From Pelagicoccus sp. SDUM812005 (lineage in GTDB: Bacteria > Verrucomicrobiota > Verrucomicrobiia > Opitutales > Opitutaceae): a DNA stretch of 64,000 nucleotides. Position 1 is the first letter of the stretch; each line of letters starts with the position of its first letter. Location of the stretch: assembly GCF_031127875.1 (NCBI RefSeq), contig NZ_JARXIA010000022.1, forward strand, positions 42,757-106,756. Reading direction: 5' to 3'. Both the position numbers and the translations under genes were made by a program. The notes under the pieces were generated by a model. The model was not told the DNA's origin and made no database searches. It worked only from the letters and a program-made list of their open reading frames with translations. Positions 52,868 through 61,951 of the stretch are shown one piece after another.

Positions 52868-53670
52868 GCAACTCTTCCCAAACAAACAGCGCTCCCACCT
52901 GGCTCGTCGCCCTCGCCAAGGCAGGCTACGGAGCCCGCGGCCTACTCTACACTCTCATCGGCGGCCTCGCCTTTCTCGAAGCCGTCGGGCAAGGCGGCGA
53001 AAAAACCGACTCCAAAGGCGCCATCCAAAACATTCTGCAAGCTCCCGGCGGAGTCGCCATCCTCTGGATCATGGCCGCCTCGCTCGTCGGTTACTCCACC
53101 TGGCGACTGGTCCAATCCGTCCTCGACGCCGACCAACACGGCCTCGACCTCAAAGGCGTCCTCGTTCGCGGAGGACTCTTCGTCAGCGCCGTCACCCACC
53201 TCTTCCTCGCCTACACCACCGTGAAGGTCGCCCTCAACCTCGGAAGCTCCGGAGGCAAATCAAAGGAAAGCATCGTGGCAACCCTGCTCGGCCTTCCGGG
53301 CGGTCCTTGGATCGTCGGAGTCCTAGGCTGCTGCATCGCGGGCGCCGGAATCGCCCACTGGATAAAGGCCTACAAGGAACAATACAAAAAACACTTCGAC
53401 CTCGATTCCGAAAAGATGGCCACCCTCAACCCCATCTGCCGCTTCGGACTCTTCGCCCGGGGATTCGCTTTCCTCACCATCGCCGGCATGTTCGTCTACG
53501 CCGCCGCCACCCAGGATCCCGACAAGGCGGGCGGGCTCAAGGAGGTCTTTTCCACGCTCTCCCAACAGGCCTTCGGCCCCTACCTGCTCGGAGCCATGGG
53601 GATCGGCCTCATCGCCTTCGGAGCCTACAGCGGCATCGAATCCTTGTACCGAAAGATCGACTACAAATAG
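52864..53670 (+). CDS. DUF1206 membrane protein
   Basis: 268 aa with six hydrophobic helices in three repeated pairs, as in DUF1206: LAKAGYGARGLLYTLIGGLA, then WLRLVQS-like STWRLVQSVLDAD, GLFVSAVTHLFLAY, and CRFGLFARGFAFLTIAGMFV with FGPYLLGAMGIGLIAFGAYS. Each repeat begins with a G.ARG-type turn. The function is unknown. Coupling to the lipid kinase gene suggests a membrane role. It is convergent with an ABC exporter gene. Confidence 0.85.
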   Translation: MSNSSQTNSAPTWLVALAKAGYGARGLLYTLIGGLAFLEAVGQGGEKTDSKGAIQNILQAPGGVAILWIMAASLVGYSTWRLVQSVLDADQHGLDLKGVLVRGGLFVSAVTHLFLAYTTVKVALNLGSSGGKSKESIVATLLGLPGGPWIVGVLGCCIAGAGIAHWIKAYKEQYKKHFDLDSEKMATLNPICRFGLFARGFAFLTIAGMFVYAAATQDPDKAGGLKEVFSTLSQQAFGPYLLGAMGIGLIAFGAYSGIESLYRKIDYK

Positions 53671-53704
53671 GCAGCCCGCGCCTCGCGAGCTGCCGCGTGG
53701 CTTC

Positions 53705-55441
53705 CTACTCCGCGATCAGGTCCGTCTGCACCTTCCAAAGGTTCGCGTAGTGGCCGTCGATGTGAATCAACTCGTCATGCGTACCCGTTTCGATGATACG
53801 CCCTTGATCCAGCACCACGATCTTGTCGGCTTTCAATACCGTCGAAAGCCTGTGGGCGATCACCAGCGTCGTGCGCTCCTTTACCAGATTGTCGACCGCC
53901 GCCTGGATCTTCGCCTCCGTTAAGGTATCCACCGCAGAGGTCGCCTCGTCCAGAATGACCAACGGCGGATTCCTCAATATCACGCGAGCAATGGTGATGC
54001 GCTGCTTTTCGCCCATGCTCAAGCGGATCCCCCGCTCTCCAATCAAGGTATCCATCCCATCGGGCAACTTCGATACGAACTCCCAGGCGCAAGCTCCCTC
54101 CAGAGCGCGCACGAGGTCCTCCTCCGTCGCGTCCTCCCGGGCTAGCAAGAGGTTGTCCCGCACCGAACCATCGAAGAGAAACGGATCTTGGGAAACCATG
54201 CCGATGTTCGAACGCAGCGACTGCAAGGTCAGGTCCCGCACGTCCACCCCGCCGATCGTCACCGATCCCTCGCTCACGTCGTAGTAGCGCTGCAGCAAGT
54301 TCGCCACCGTCGACTTGCCCGCTCCCGTATGCCCCACCAAGGCCGTAACCTTGCCCTCCGGCATGATCAGCGAAAAGTCGCTCAGCAGCGTAGCGCGTTC
54401 GGAGTACTTGAAGTCCACCGAATCGAACTGCACCTTCAGCGGAGCTTTCGGAAACGGCTTCGGCGTATCCGGATCCTGGATATCCACATCGAAATCAAGC
54501 AAGTCGAACACGCGCTCCGCCGACGCCTTGCCGGTCGCCAGCATATTGTTGAGCGAAGTGATCAAGCTCAGCGGCGCGTACAGCATGTAACAGTAAAGCA
54601 AATACTCGACCAAGTCGCTGTTGGTAAAGGTCTCCGCCTCCGCGAAAGTCAGGTAACCGCCATAGCCGATCACCGCTACCGTGCCCAAGCTTACGATGAA
54701 GTTGTTCACCGGCCCATGCAGCGACCAGCGGAACATTCCCTTCAAGGTATAGCGCCGCAGCTCATCGGCCTTGTCGTCGAAGCGCTGGCGCTCGCGCCCC
54801 TTCAAGGCAAAGGAGTTGATCAAGCGATTCCCCTGGATGTCTTCGATCAAGAGGGAGCTCAGCTCCCCGGAAGCCTCCCGCACCTTGCGCCAGTTCACGC
54901 TCTGCGACTTGAAGTGCAGGCGGGACAAAACCAGCATCACCGGGATCGGCAAGATCATCAGGGCCGCCAGTCGCGGCTCCGAGAAGAACATCATCCCCGT
55001 CACCCCGAGCAAGGTCAGCATCGCCGTGCTTCCCTGCTCCGTTCCGTCCAGTATCACCCGCTCCACGTTCTGCACGTCCTCGATCACCCGCGAAGCGATG
55101 TCCCCGCTCTTGCGGGTATCGAAATAGCGCACCGGCAGGTCCAGAAGCTTGGCATGCAAGTCGCGCCGCAGGTCGATCAGCACCTTCTGCTCCAAAACGT
55201 TGTTCACCCGGATCCGCAAGGAGTTCAAAATCTCCCGCAAGGCGAAACAGCCCACCAGTACGCCCACCAGAACCCAGTACCCGTCCAAGCTATCCTGCTC
55301 CTCCAGGCGAGCCACGATCGCCCCCGCCACCTTCGGAACCAGCAAGTAGGAGAGCGTGCTCCCGATAGCCAAGGCGATCGTCCCCCAAAACATCCACTTG
55401 TAGCGAAACAAGTAACTCGAAACTCTCCAGATCGTCTTCAT
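53705..55441 (-). CDS. ABC exporter, fused transmembrane and ATPase domains, with LSMGE signature
   Basis: 578 aa, six membrane helices followed by the ATPase domain: Walker A ALVGHTGAGKSTVANLLQRY, Q-loop VSQDPFLFDG, Walker B PLVILDEATSAVD and H-loop VIAHRLSTVLKAD are intact. The ABC signature reads RLSMGEKQRI instead of LSGGQ; this change is known in some exporter subfamilies and need not abolish ATP use. The substrate may be a lipid or a drug. It differs from the exporter at 9351 mainly in this motif. It is divergent from the Rsm22-like gene (120 bp). Confidence 0.9.
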   Translation of the reverse strand: MKTIWRVSSYLFRYKWMFWGTIALAIGSTLSYLLVPKVAGAIVARLEEQDSLDGYWVLVGVLVGCFALREILNSLRIRVNNVLEQKVLIDLRRDLHAKLLDLPVRYFDTRKSGDIASRVIEDVQNVERVILDGTEQGSTAMLTLLGVTGMMFFSEPRLAALMILPIPVMLVLSRLHFKSQSVNWRKVREASGELSSLLIEDIQGNRLINSFALKGRERQRFDDKADELRRYTLKGMFRWSLHGPVNNFIVSLGTVAVIGYGGYLTFAEAETFTNSDLVEYLLYCYMLYAPLSLITSLNNMLATGKASAERVFDLLDFDVDIQDPDTPKPFPKAPLKVQFDSVDFKYSERATLLSDFSLIMPEGKVTALVGHTGAGKSTVANLLQRYYDVSEGSVTIGGVDVRDLTLQSLRSNIGMVSQDPFLFDGSVRDNLLLAREDATEEDLVRALEGACAWEFVSKLPDGMDTLIGERGIRLSMGEKQRITIARVILRNPPLVILDEATSAVDTLTEAKIQAAVDNLVKERTTLVIAHRLSTVLKADKIVVLDQGRIIETGTHDELIHIDGHYANLWKVQTDLIAE

Positions 55442-55561
55442 AAAACCTGAACGATTGAGACGCCCACCTCCTGCAACACAAGCCCCGATCCTTCAAATCA
55501 CGGAAGCGAGCTTGTCACGCGACCTGCCTTCCCCACTCTCCCCAAGCCAACGATCCACCAA

Positions 55562-56575
55562 ATGCAAGAGACCGAAATCAACTGGGAAACCCTCGAACGC
55601 CTCCGCTCCCGCTTCCTCGACAGCGGGACCAGCGCCGGCGTCTATTGGCAAAGCGAAGACGACCTCGCCCACTACCACGCCACCTTCGCCGCCCGCATCG
55701 GCTGGAAATGGGACAACGCCCTCGCCCTGGCCGCCCAAGCCGGCTTCCAGCCCCAATCCCGCACCCTCTACGACTGGGGTTGCGGCTCCGGCATCGCCGC
55801 CCTGCGCGTCCTCGACTTCTACGGCCCCGACGCCTTCGACGAGATCCAGCTCTGGGACCACTCCGCCCTCGCCTGCCGCTTCGCCCAAAAGACCATCCGC
55901 GAGGCCTACCCCCAGCTCAAGGTCGAGATCGCTCCCGCCCCCAGCTCCGATTCCCACTCCTCTTTCCACAAGGCCCTCGTGCTCGTCAGCCACGCCCTCA
56001 ACGAGCTCGGCTACGAAACCCAGCAGCAGCTCTCCCAGCAGCTCAAAGGCGCCGCCCAGGTCATCTTCGTGGAGCCGGGCGACCACACCGCCAGCCGCAA
56101 GCTCATCGCCCAGCGGGAGGCCCTTCGCGACGCCTTCCAAATCGCCGCGCCCTGCACCCACTGCGAGACCTGCCCCATGCTCGCCGAAGAAAACCTCCGC
56201 CACTGGTGCCACTTCTTCGGCAAGCCCCCCATCGAGGCCTTCACGGAAGGCTTCTGGGCCCGCTTCTCCCAAACCATGGAGATCGACCTACGCAGCCTCC
56301 CTTACAGCTTCCTGGTCCTGCAAAGCAAGCAGCTCCCCGCCACTTTCCCCGCTTCCCAGCCCGACAGCCCCTCTCGCCTGATCGGCCGACCTCGCCAGTT
56401 CAAGGGCTACACCCGCCTGCTCAGCTGCGACTCAGCCGGACTGCGCGACCTCGAGCTGCAGAAACGCGACGACAAACAACTCTGGAAATCCCTCAAAAAA
56501 GAGCAAAGCTCCCTCTACCAGTGGAGCGAAATCGATTCCTCCACCCAACGCCTCAAAAGCGGCTCTCCCCTCTAA
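55562..56575 (+). CDS. Rsm22-family ribosome-associated methyltransferase-like protein with four Cys cluster
   Basis: 337 aa. SAM-binding start TLYDWGCGSGIAALRVLDFY, LVSHALNELG and VFVEPGDHTASR-like IFVEPGDHTASRKLIAQRE match the Rsm22/METTL17 family. Cysteines at 198, 201, 204 (PCTHCETCPM) and 216 (HWCHFF) form the four-cysteine set that holds an iron-sulfur cluster in mitochondrial METTL17. These proteins bind the small ribosomal subunit during assembly. Methyltransferase activity is uncertain in the family. It precedes two poorly known genes on the same strand. Confidence 0.85.
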   Translation: MQETEINWETLERLRSRFLDSGTSAGVYWQSEDDLAHYHATFAARIGWKWDNALALAAQAGFQPQSRTLYDWGCGSGIAALRVLDFYGPDAFDEIQLWDHSALACRFAQKTIREAYPQLKVEIAPAPSSDSHSSFHKALVLVSHALNELGYETQQQLSQQLKGAAQVIFVEPGDHTASRKLIAQREALRDAFQIAAPCTHCETCPMLAEENLRHWCHFFGKPPIEAFTEGFWARFSQTMEIDLRSLPYSFLVLQSKQLPATFPASQPDSPSRLIGRPRQFKGYTRLLSCDSAGLRDLELQKRDDKQLWKSLKKEQSSLYQWSEIDSSTQRLKSGSPL

Positions 56576-56603
56576 CCCCATACCGGTCCAACCAAAATAC
56601 AAT

Positions 56604-57539
56604 ATGAAAGCAAAGTCCCTCCTCCTCCCCCTCCTCGCCCTCCTCGCTAGCTGCGCCGCTCCGCTCTTCGCCCAAGACGAGACCACCGCCGCCGCGGAGC
56701 AAGCCCAAGCCGAAGCCCAAGCCCAATGGGACGCCTTCATGCAAAGCCTCGCCTGGAAGGACGAAGGTACCGGCGAACTCAAGGAATGGGCCACCATCGA
56801 AATCCCCCGCGGCTACCGCTACCTCGACGGCGCCGACGCTGCCCGCCTCATGCAGGCCTGGGGCAACCTCCCCTCCGAATACGAAGGCCTGGTCGCCACC
56901 AACGACCTCGACTGGCTCGTGCTCTTCCAGTTCGACCCGAGCGGCTACGTCAAGGACGACGAAAAGGACGAGCTCGACGCCGACAAGCTCTTGGAGCAGA
57001 TGAAGGAAAACCAAGCCGCCGGCAACCGCTACCGCCAAGAGCAAGGCCTTCCCCCCATGTACATCGACGGCTGGGCCATGGAACCGCGCTACAACGAGTA
57101 CACCAACAACCTGGAGTGGGGACTGCTCCTGCGCACCGGCGACAACCCCCAGCAATTCGTAAACTACGAAACCAAGCTGCTCGGACGCGAAGGCGTCATG
57201 GAAGTCACCCTCATCTGCGATTTCGAAGACATGCAAATGATCCTCCCCGACTACCAAGAGCTGCTGCTCGGCCACCAGTACAAGGAAGGCAAGTCCTACG
57301 CCGAGTACCGCCAGGGCGACAAGATCGCCGAATACGGCCTCACCGCCCTCATCGCTGGCGGAGCCGTCTACGGAGCCGCCAAGCTCGGATTCCTCGGCGG
57401 CATCCTCGCCTTCGGAAAGAAGTTCCTCAAGTTCATCGTCATCGGACTCGTAGCCGTCGGCGCCGGCCTCAAGAAGTTCTTCTCCCGCATGTCCGGCCGC
57501 GAAATCGTCGAACAGCCGAAAGACACCAACGCATCCTAA
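56604..57539 (+). CDS. DUF2167-like membrane-anchored secreted protein
   Basis: 311 aa. Signal peptide (MKAKSLLLPLLALLASCAAP; also an LASC lipobox at Cys17) and an Ala/Glu/Gln-rich helix, then a domain with GYRYLDGADAARLMQAWGN, LDWLVLFQFDPSGYVKDDEK, and MYIDGWAMEPRYNEYTNNLE that matches DUF2167. A C-terminal membrane segment (ALIAGGAVYGAAKLGFLGG, FIVIGLVAVGAGL) is followed by a basic tail. The function of DUF2167 is unknown. A gene of unknown function follows after 54 bp. Confidence 0.82.
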   Translation: MKAKSLLLPLLALLASCAAPLFAQDETTAAAEQAQAEAQAQWDAFMQSLAWKDEGTGELKEWATIEIPRGYRYLDGADAARLMQAWGNLPSEYEGLVATNDLDWLVLFQFDPSGYVKDDEKDELDADKLLEQMKENQAAGNRYRQEQGLPPMYIDGWAMEPRYNEYTNNLEWGLLLRTGDNPQQFVNYETKLLGREGVMEVTLICDFEDMQMILPDYQELLLGHQYKEGKSYAEYRQGDKIAEYGLTALIAGGAVYGAAKLGFLGGILAFGKKFLKFIVIGLVAVGAGLKKFFSRMSGREIVEQPKDTNAS

Positions 57540-57593
57540 GATTGGATACGAAGGACGGCTCGCGCCCGCGAAAGCCGAGCCGCCCCTACCCCC

Positions 57594-58451
57594 ATGACAG
57601 ACGGACAGTCCTTCTACTTCATCCTCGTGGTCTTCTACCTGATGGAGTGCGTCAAATTCGCCCCGCCGGGCTCGCAGGCCCTCGTTTGCCATCTCGGCAA
57701 ATTCGGAGCCTGCTCGCTCCGCCAGCCCGTCACCACCGCTTGGGGACTCAAAAAGTCCGTCTTCCTCGCCCCCCTGCTCCCTTGGCCCTCCGCCCTGTAT
57801 CTCGCTCCTGGATACGCGCCGGAGCAAACACCCGCCACCACCATCGCCCGCGTCTCCAGCATCCGGCACCACCAACGCTTCCTGCGCAAGGCCACCCAGC
57901 CGCTGCGGGCCCTGGCCGTATTAAACCTGCTCAACTTCTTCGCTCTTCTGCCTGCCGTCTACGTGCGCACCTACGACGAACGCAGCATCCTCTGGACCCT
58001 CGCCTACTGCTACGCCAGCCTGATCGCGACCGCTATCCACTACCACCGACTGCACCGCCGCCTCCTGCCGCGCGAGCAGGCCGACCGCTTCAAAACCACC
58101 CTCTACACCGCCCTCTTGCCCTGGCACGCCCCTAGAGCCGCCGACCTGATCCTACTCAAAGGCTCCCTCCGCTGGAGCCCTCTCGCAGCCCTCGCCGCCA
58201 ACGCCAAAAACCCCGCTATCCTCAAGCAGCTCCAATACCACTGGCGAGCCGCCCACTTCCACCCCAAGCCCCGCTTCCCCCAAGCAGCCCTCGCCACGGC
58301 CTTCCGCGAGGCAGGCCTCGACCCTAGCGATTGGCTCGCCAAACCCAAGGAGCTCGACGGTCCCCAATACTGCCCGTGCTGCCACAGTGGATACGAAAAG
58401 CAAGCCACCCGCTGCTCCGACTGCGACGGAGTCGAGCTCCAACCCGCCTAG
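57594..58451 (+). CDS. Membrane protein of unknown function with C-terminal zinc ribbon
   Basis: 285 aa, not recognised. About four hydrophobic segments (for example SFYFILVVFYLMECV, VFLAPLLPWPSALYL, ALAVLNLLNFFALLPAVYV, WTLAYCYASLIATAIHY) are followed by a cytoplasmic, basic helical part, and the last 30 residues hold CPCCHSGYEKQATRCSDC, a treble-clef/zinc-ribbon pattern. The conserved zinc site suggests an adaptor or sensor. It is between the DUF2167 gene (54 bp) and another unknown gene (24 bp), probably in one operon. Confidence 0.65.
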   Translation: MTDGQSFYFILVVFYLMECVKFAPPGSQALVCHLGKFGACSLRQPVTTAWGLKKSVFLAPLLPWPSALYLAPGYAPEQTPATTIARVSSIRHHQRFLRKATQPLRALAVLNLLNFFALLPAVYVRTYDERSILWTLAYCYASLIATAIHYHRLHRRLLPREQADRFKTTLYTALLPWHAPRAADLILLKGSLRWSPLAALAANAKNPAILKQLQYHWRAAHFHPKPRFPQAALATAFREAGLDPSDWLAKPKELDGPQYCPCCHSGYEKQATRCSDCDGVELQPA

Positions 58452-58475
58452 CGCAGCCGCCCCCTATCCCGAAAG

Positions 58476-58886
58476 ATGACCCCCATCGAAACCATAGAAA
58501 CGGACTTCGCCACCTTCGAGCTCCTGCCTCGCATCATCCTCATGCGCTGCCACGCCGGCATCAACCTAGGCTTGGACCAGCTCGATGAAATCCGAAGGGT
58601 CGTGGACCGCTCCTACGAATTGGATCCCTCCTTCACCGGCTGGATTTCCGACAAGGTCAATAGCTACTCGACCGACCCTTTGGTCGTCCCCCCTATCCAA
58701 AAGGACTACCCCTTCCTCCGCTCCTGGTGCAACGTCGTCTACGGACGCAATATAGCCAACTACGTGCCCCTCTTCAAGGCCGTATCAGTCAACGACTTCG
58801 GCATCAACAGCTTCGATACCCTCCCGCCCGCTATCGAGTGGACTTACGAGTACCTGAAAAATCTGGACGACGCTCGCGAAACGTAA
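58476..58886 (+). CDS. Protein of unknown function, 136 aa
   Basis: Not recognised. Acidic, probably cytoplasmic, with an early beta-alpha pattern (FATFELLPRIILMRCHAGIN, LGLDQLDEIRRVVDRSYEL) and aromatic-rich later stretches (FLRSWCNVVYGRNIANYVPL, IEWTYEYLKNL). The alternation resembles a small alpha/beta fold such as STAS, but no diagnostic motif is present. It is the last gene of the unit starting at 55562 or 56604; a strong palindrome follows 25 bp after the stop. Confidence 0.65.
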   Translation: MTPIETIETDFATFELLPRIILMRCHAGINLGLDQLDEIRRVVDRSYELDPSFTGWISDKVNSYSTDPLVVPPIQKDYPFLRSWCNVVYGRNIANYVPLFKAVSVNDFGINSFDTLPPAIEWTYEYLKNLDDARET

Positions 58887-58910
58887 CCCGATTTCGGATA
58901 CGAACCCGCT

Positions 58911-58936
58911 CGCTTGGCAACGCGCGTTGCCAAGCG
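58911..58936. terminator. Perfect 26-bp palindrome between convergent genes
   Basis: CGCTTGGCAACG-CG-CGTTGCCAAGCG is a perfect inverted repeat, 13 bases each side, between the unknown gene ending 58886 and the TonB receptor ending 58953. It should form a strong hairpin on both strands and may terminate both, though no T tract follows. A protein-binding site is the alternative. Confidence 0.6.
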
Positions 58937-58952
58937 CCCAAATTGCCACCCC

Positions 58953-61754
58953 CTAAAAGTCCATGCTCACGCTCAAGCGAGCCGTGCGCGGGGCCGGAAA
59001 GTAGTAGCCATTGAGTATAGGCCGGCCGCCGCTCAGCCAACCGCCATCGTAACTGCTCGCGACATAGTCGGAATCGTCTAGCACGTTGTCCACGTTGAGG
59101 GCGATACGCGTAGGCGTTTCCCAAAGCTGCGTCTCGTAAGCCAACACGAGGTTCGCAGATACGCGCTCGTCCCGGTAACGGGCTTCGTCCAACACCTCGC
59201 CAGCGTACTGCTCTCCCACGAAGGTCGCTCCTCCGCCCACCGAAAATCCGCCGAAGACCCCGTCGCGAAAGGTGTAGTGGGCAAACACGTTCGCAGTGTA
59301 GTCGACAAGGCCAATCTTGGTCTGTCCTTCCGCGTTCTGGTCGAGCAAGTTCTGCCCGTCGCGCAAGGCTGTCTGCAGCTCGGACGCCTCGCTCGTCCCG
59401 CCTGCTGTCGCCGAGCTCCAAGTATCGTAGTGATTCGCCCAATACAGCCTTTGACCTGCCATCGCCTCTACGATCTCCGAGTCCGGCTTCGCGAAGCCCG
59501 CCTGCAGACGCAAGCCCTCGATCGGGTTGGCCACCACCTCGAACTCGTATCCGCTCACCTCCAGCGACTCCACGTCGTCGAAGCTCAAGGAAATATTTCG
59601 CTCCACTGGATCCAAGCCTGTCGCGTCGTAGTAGCGCTGCCAAATTGAAGCCAAGCCTATCTTCGCTCCCGTGATGCGCCCTTCGGACTTGCTCTCGTAG
59701 CGGCTAAGCGTCGCGTAGTAGTTGTGGTCCGCAGTGGAAATCCGGATACCGAAATCCACCCCTTCGCCTTCCGCCGCTTCGTGGGCCGTGCCGTCTAGCT
59801 TCGGAGCCCTGCCGGGACCGATCGGGTCGAAGTTCGTAGCGAAGTTTCCGAAAACGCCAAAGGGGCCGATGTAGTAAACCGCGCCAGCCGAATACGAAGT
59901 CCCGTCCGCGGAGTGGCTGGCCCGCGAATCGCTGTGCACTCCCAATCGCTCGTAGTCATACTCGTCGTAGCGGGCCCCGAGCATCACGTTCAGCCGGTCC
60001 TCCCACAAGCGAGTTTGAGAAACGAACGCTCCATTGCGCAGCTCGTAGCTCTCGTCAAAGTCGAACCAGTCGATCGACAGCGGAGCGTAGGCGACGGGCT
60101 GGCCATCGATCTCATCCGGCAGCGCCACCGCCGCATTAGGCGTGTCCTCGTACAAGCGCACCCATACCATGTTCTCCCTCCAATTCTCCGGGTCGTCGTC
60201 GATCACCTGCGCGTTGCGCTGCCGGGCCGACCACTCGATCTCCTGCACCCCGCCGCCCAGCGAAAAGACCTGCTCGTAGGGAATTTCGCCCCAGCGCCCC
60301 TCGAAACGATAAGTGGCCAAGGCTCGCACTTCCGAAACCGTCCTCTCCTGCATCTGGCGGCTGGCGAAAAAGTCGCCGTAGCGCTTGCCGAAGTTCGGGT
60401 TGGCCTCGCCGTTCGGCAGCTGCCGATTCAGGTCCGTTCCGAGGAACGCGACCGACTCGTAATTCTGGGCGAGATTGCTGTCCTCGTACCTGTATCCAGA
60501 AAGCGATACCTCGAACTGATCCGTAAAGCGATGGTCGAGCCACAGGGTTCCCACGTCGAACTCAGGAGTCGAAACCGAATCCGCAGCGCTCAAAGTCCAG
60601 TCGCTACGCGGCAATACCGGCATTGCCGACGTATCCGGATGCGGCACCGGCTGCCAGCTGGCCTGCATCTCCGACGGATAAAAAGTCGCCGTCGGAGCGA
60701 CCGGCAGGTAAGTGCCTTGCGAGCTGTAGCCTTGAGCCCAGTCCTGCAGGCCGAGCACTTCCTGGCCCGCTATCCACAGATTGTAGTTCTCCCCACCCCA
60801 CGGATGCATTGAGCGAACGCCCGGCGCTCCAGCCGTAAACTGAGGATCCTCCGTCGAGAGCTCGTTTCCCCAGCTTTCGGATACAGTCGATCCGTCCCAG
60901 AGCGAAACCGCTTCGCTGTAGGTATTCGAAATCACGGTACGCTCCGACTCGCTGTGCTCGAACTCCCCGCGCAGCGTGCTCTTGTCGCTCAACTTAAACT
61001 TAGCGGCGATCGTCACCGCATCCGTGTCGTTCCGGTCGTTTTCGCGCCACCCTCGATTCCGATCCCGAAGCGCGTTCACGCGAATCGCGTTCCCCTCGCC
61101 TATGCGCATATTGCCGTCGATCGAGATCCGCAGCGAACCATGCTCGTCCGCTTGGATGGTCGGCGTAAAGAAATCCTTATCGATGTGCGGGATTTTCGAA
61201 TACGTGCTCATGACGCCCCCAACCGATCCGACCCCGAACAGGATCGCGTTCGGCCCGCGGTCGAACTCCATGCGCTCCACGTTGTAGGAATCGGCGACTT
61301 GGTAGAAGGTGAAATAGTTGCGGGTCGGACCGCTGCCGCCCTGCAGGTTCTGCCCCGCTCCGCGAAAGTTGTAGTCCCAGGCATTGAAGGGGCTGCTCTT
61401 CCCGCCCGTCGGATCGGCGGGCGTCACGTTGATCGTCCAAGCCAAAGCGTCGCGGGCATTGTTCACCGCCACGTCCTGCAAAAAGTCGCTCGTGAGCGAA
61501 GACATTGCGGACGGCGTCAAACGAACCGGCGTGTTGATGCGCCCTCCCGCCAGAGCGTCGACGGCGACGTATCCCACATCGGTCTCACCAGTCACCGTAA
61601 AGGAATCCAAATCGTAGACCTCCATCGATTCCGTTTGCGGAAGATCCACCCGAGGCGGGGACGCGGGAGAACTTTGGGCGGACAGGTCGAAGGTCGGGAT
61701 AAGCGGGAGAACAGCAGACAACGCCATCCCCTGCAAACAGGGTATGTTTTTCAT
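58953..61754 (-). CDS. TonB-dependent outer-membrane receptor
   Basis: 933 aa. Signal peptide (MKNIPCLQGMALSAVLPLIP), then MEVYDLDSFTVTGE, a short segment before the plug typical of Verrucomicrobia receptors. The plug includes SDFLQDVAVNNARDALAWTI, NYFTFYQVADSYNVERMEFD and RGPNAILFGVGSVGGV; the rest is a 22-strand barrel ending with the aromatic ARLSVSMDF. It imports a siderophore, vitamin or glycan fragment using the TonB system. No SusD, dehydrogenase or transport gene is next to it, so the ligand is unknown. It is the downstream neighbour of rtcB, separated by a terminator. Confidence 0.92.
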   Translation of the reverse strand: MKNIPCLQGMALSAVLPLIPTFDLSAQSSPASPPRVDLPQTESMEVYDLDSFTVTGETDVGYVAVDALAGGRINTPVRLTPSAMSSLTSDFLQDVAVNNARDALAWTINVTPADPTGGKSSPFNAWDYNFRGAGQNLQGGSGPTRNYFTFYQVADSYNVERMEFDRGPNAILFGVGSVGGVMSTYSKIPHIDKDFFTPTIQADEHGSLRISIDGNMRIGEGNAIRVNALRDRNRGWRENDRNDTDAVTIAAKFKLSDKSTLRGEFEHSESERTVISNTYSEAVSLWDGSTVSESWGNELSTEDPQFTAGAPGVRSMHPWGGENYNLWIAGQEVLGLQDWAQGYSSQGTYLPVAPTATFYPSEMQASWQPVPHPDTSAMPVLPRSDWTLSAADSVSTPEFDVGTLWLDHRFTDQFEVSLSGYRYEDSNLAQNYESVAFLGTDLNRQLPNGEANPNFGKRYGDFFASRQMQERTVSEVRALATYRFEGRWGEIPYEQVFSLGGGVQEIEWSARQRNAQVIDDDPENWRENMVWVRLYEDTPNAAVALPDEIDGQPVAYAPLSIDWFDFDESYELRNGAFVSQTRLWEDRLNVMLGARYDEYDYERLGVHSDSRASHSADGTSYSAGAVYYIGPFGVFGNFATNFDPIGPGRAPKLDGTAHEAAEGEGVDFGIRISTADHNYYATLSRYESKSEGRITGAKIGLASIWQRYYDATGLDPVERNISLSFDDVESLEVSGYEFEVVANPIEGLRLQAGFAKPDSEIVEAMAGQRLYWANHYDTWSSATAGGTSEASELQTALRDGQNLLDQNAEGQTKIGLVDYTANVFAHYTFRDGVFGGFSVGGGATFVGEQYAGEVLDEARYRDERVSANLVLAYETQLWETPTRIALNVDNVLDDSDYVASSYDGGWLSGGRPILNGYYFPAPRTARLSVSMDF

Positions 61755-61908
61755 GTTTGTAGTGGTTTGAGTTTACCGAATGGGTTGTCTGGGAAGCGCC
61801 CCGCTCAAGGCAGGAACGCCTGAACGGATTCGACGCGTCCCTTTCCTCCAAGTTCCGCCGATCGACTCACTTAAACCCCGCTCCCCCTGAGGCTTACGGG
61901 CAGTCACG

Positions 61909-61939
61909 CAAAAAAGGACGCAGCCCGCAGACCGCGCCC
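61909..61939 (-). terminator. Intrinsic terminator after rtcB
   Basis: On the minus strand GGGCGC pairs with GCGTCC (one G-T) across a 12-base loop and is followed by six T (CCTTTTTTG), 13 bases after the rtcB stop. The stem is short but the T tract is good. Confidence 0.6.
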
Positions 61940-61951
61940 TCGACGCTTTCC

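Noticed and set aside
61916..61940. A stretch resembling the cobalamin-riboswitch B12 box (CAGCCCGCAGACC) on the plus strand near the TonB receptor
   Set aside because: It is on the wrong strand for the TonB receptor gene, the rest of the riboswitch is not visible, and the bases fit the rtcB terminator instead.
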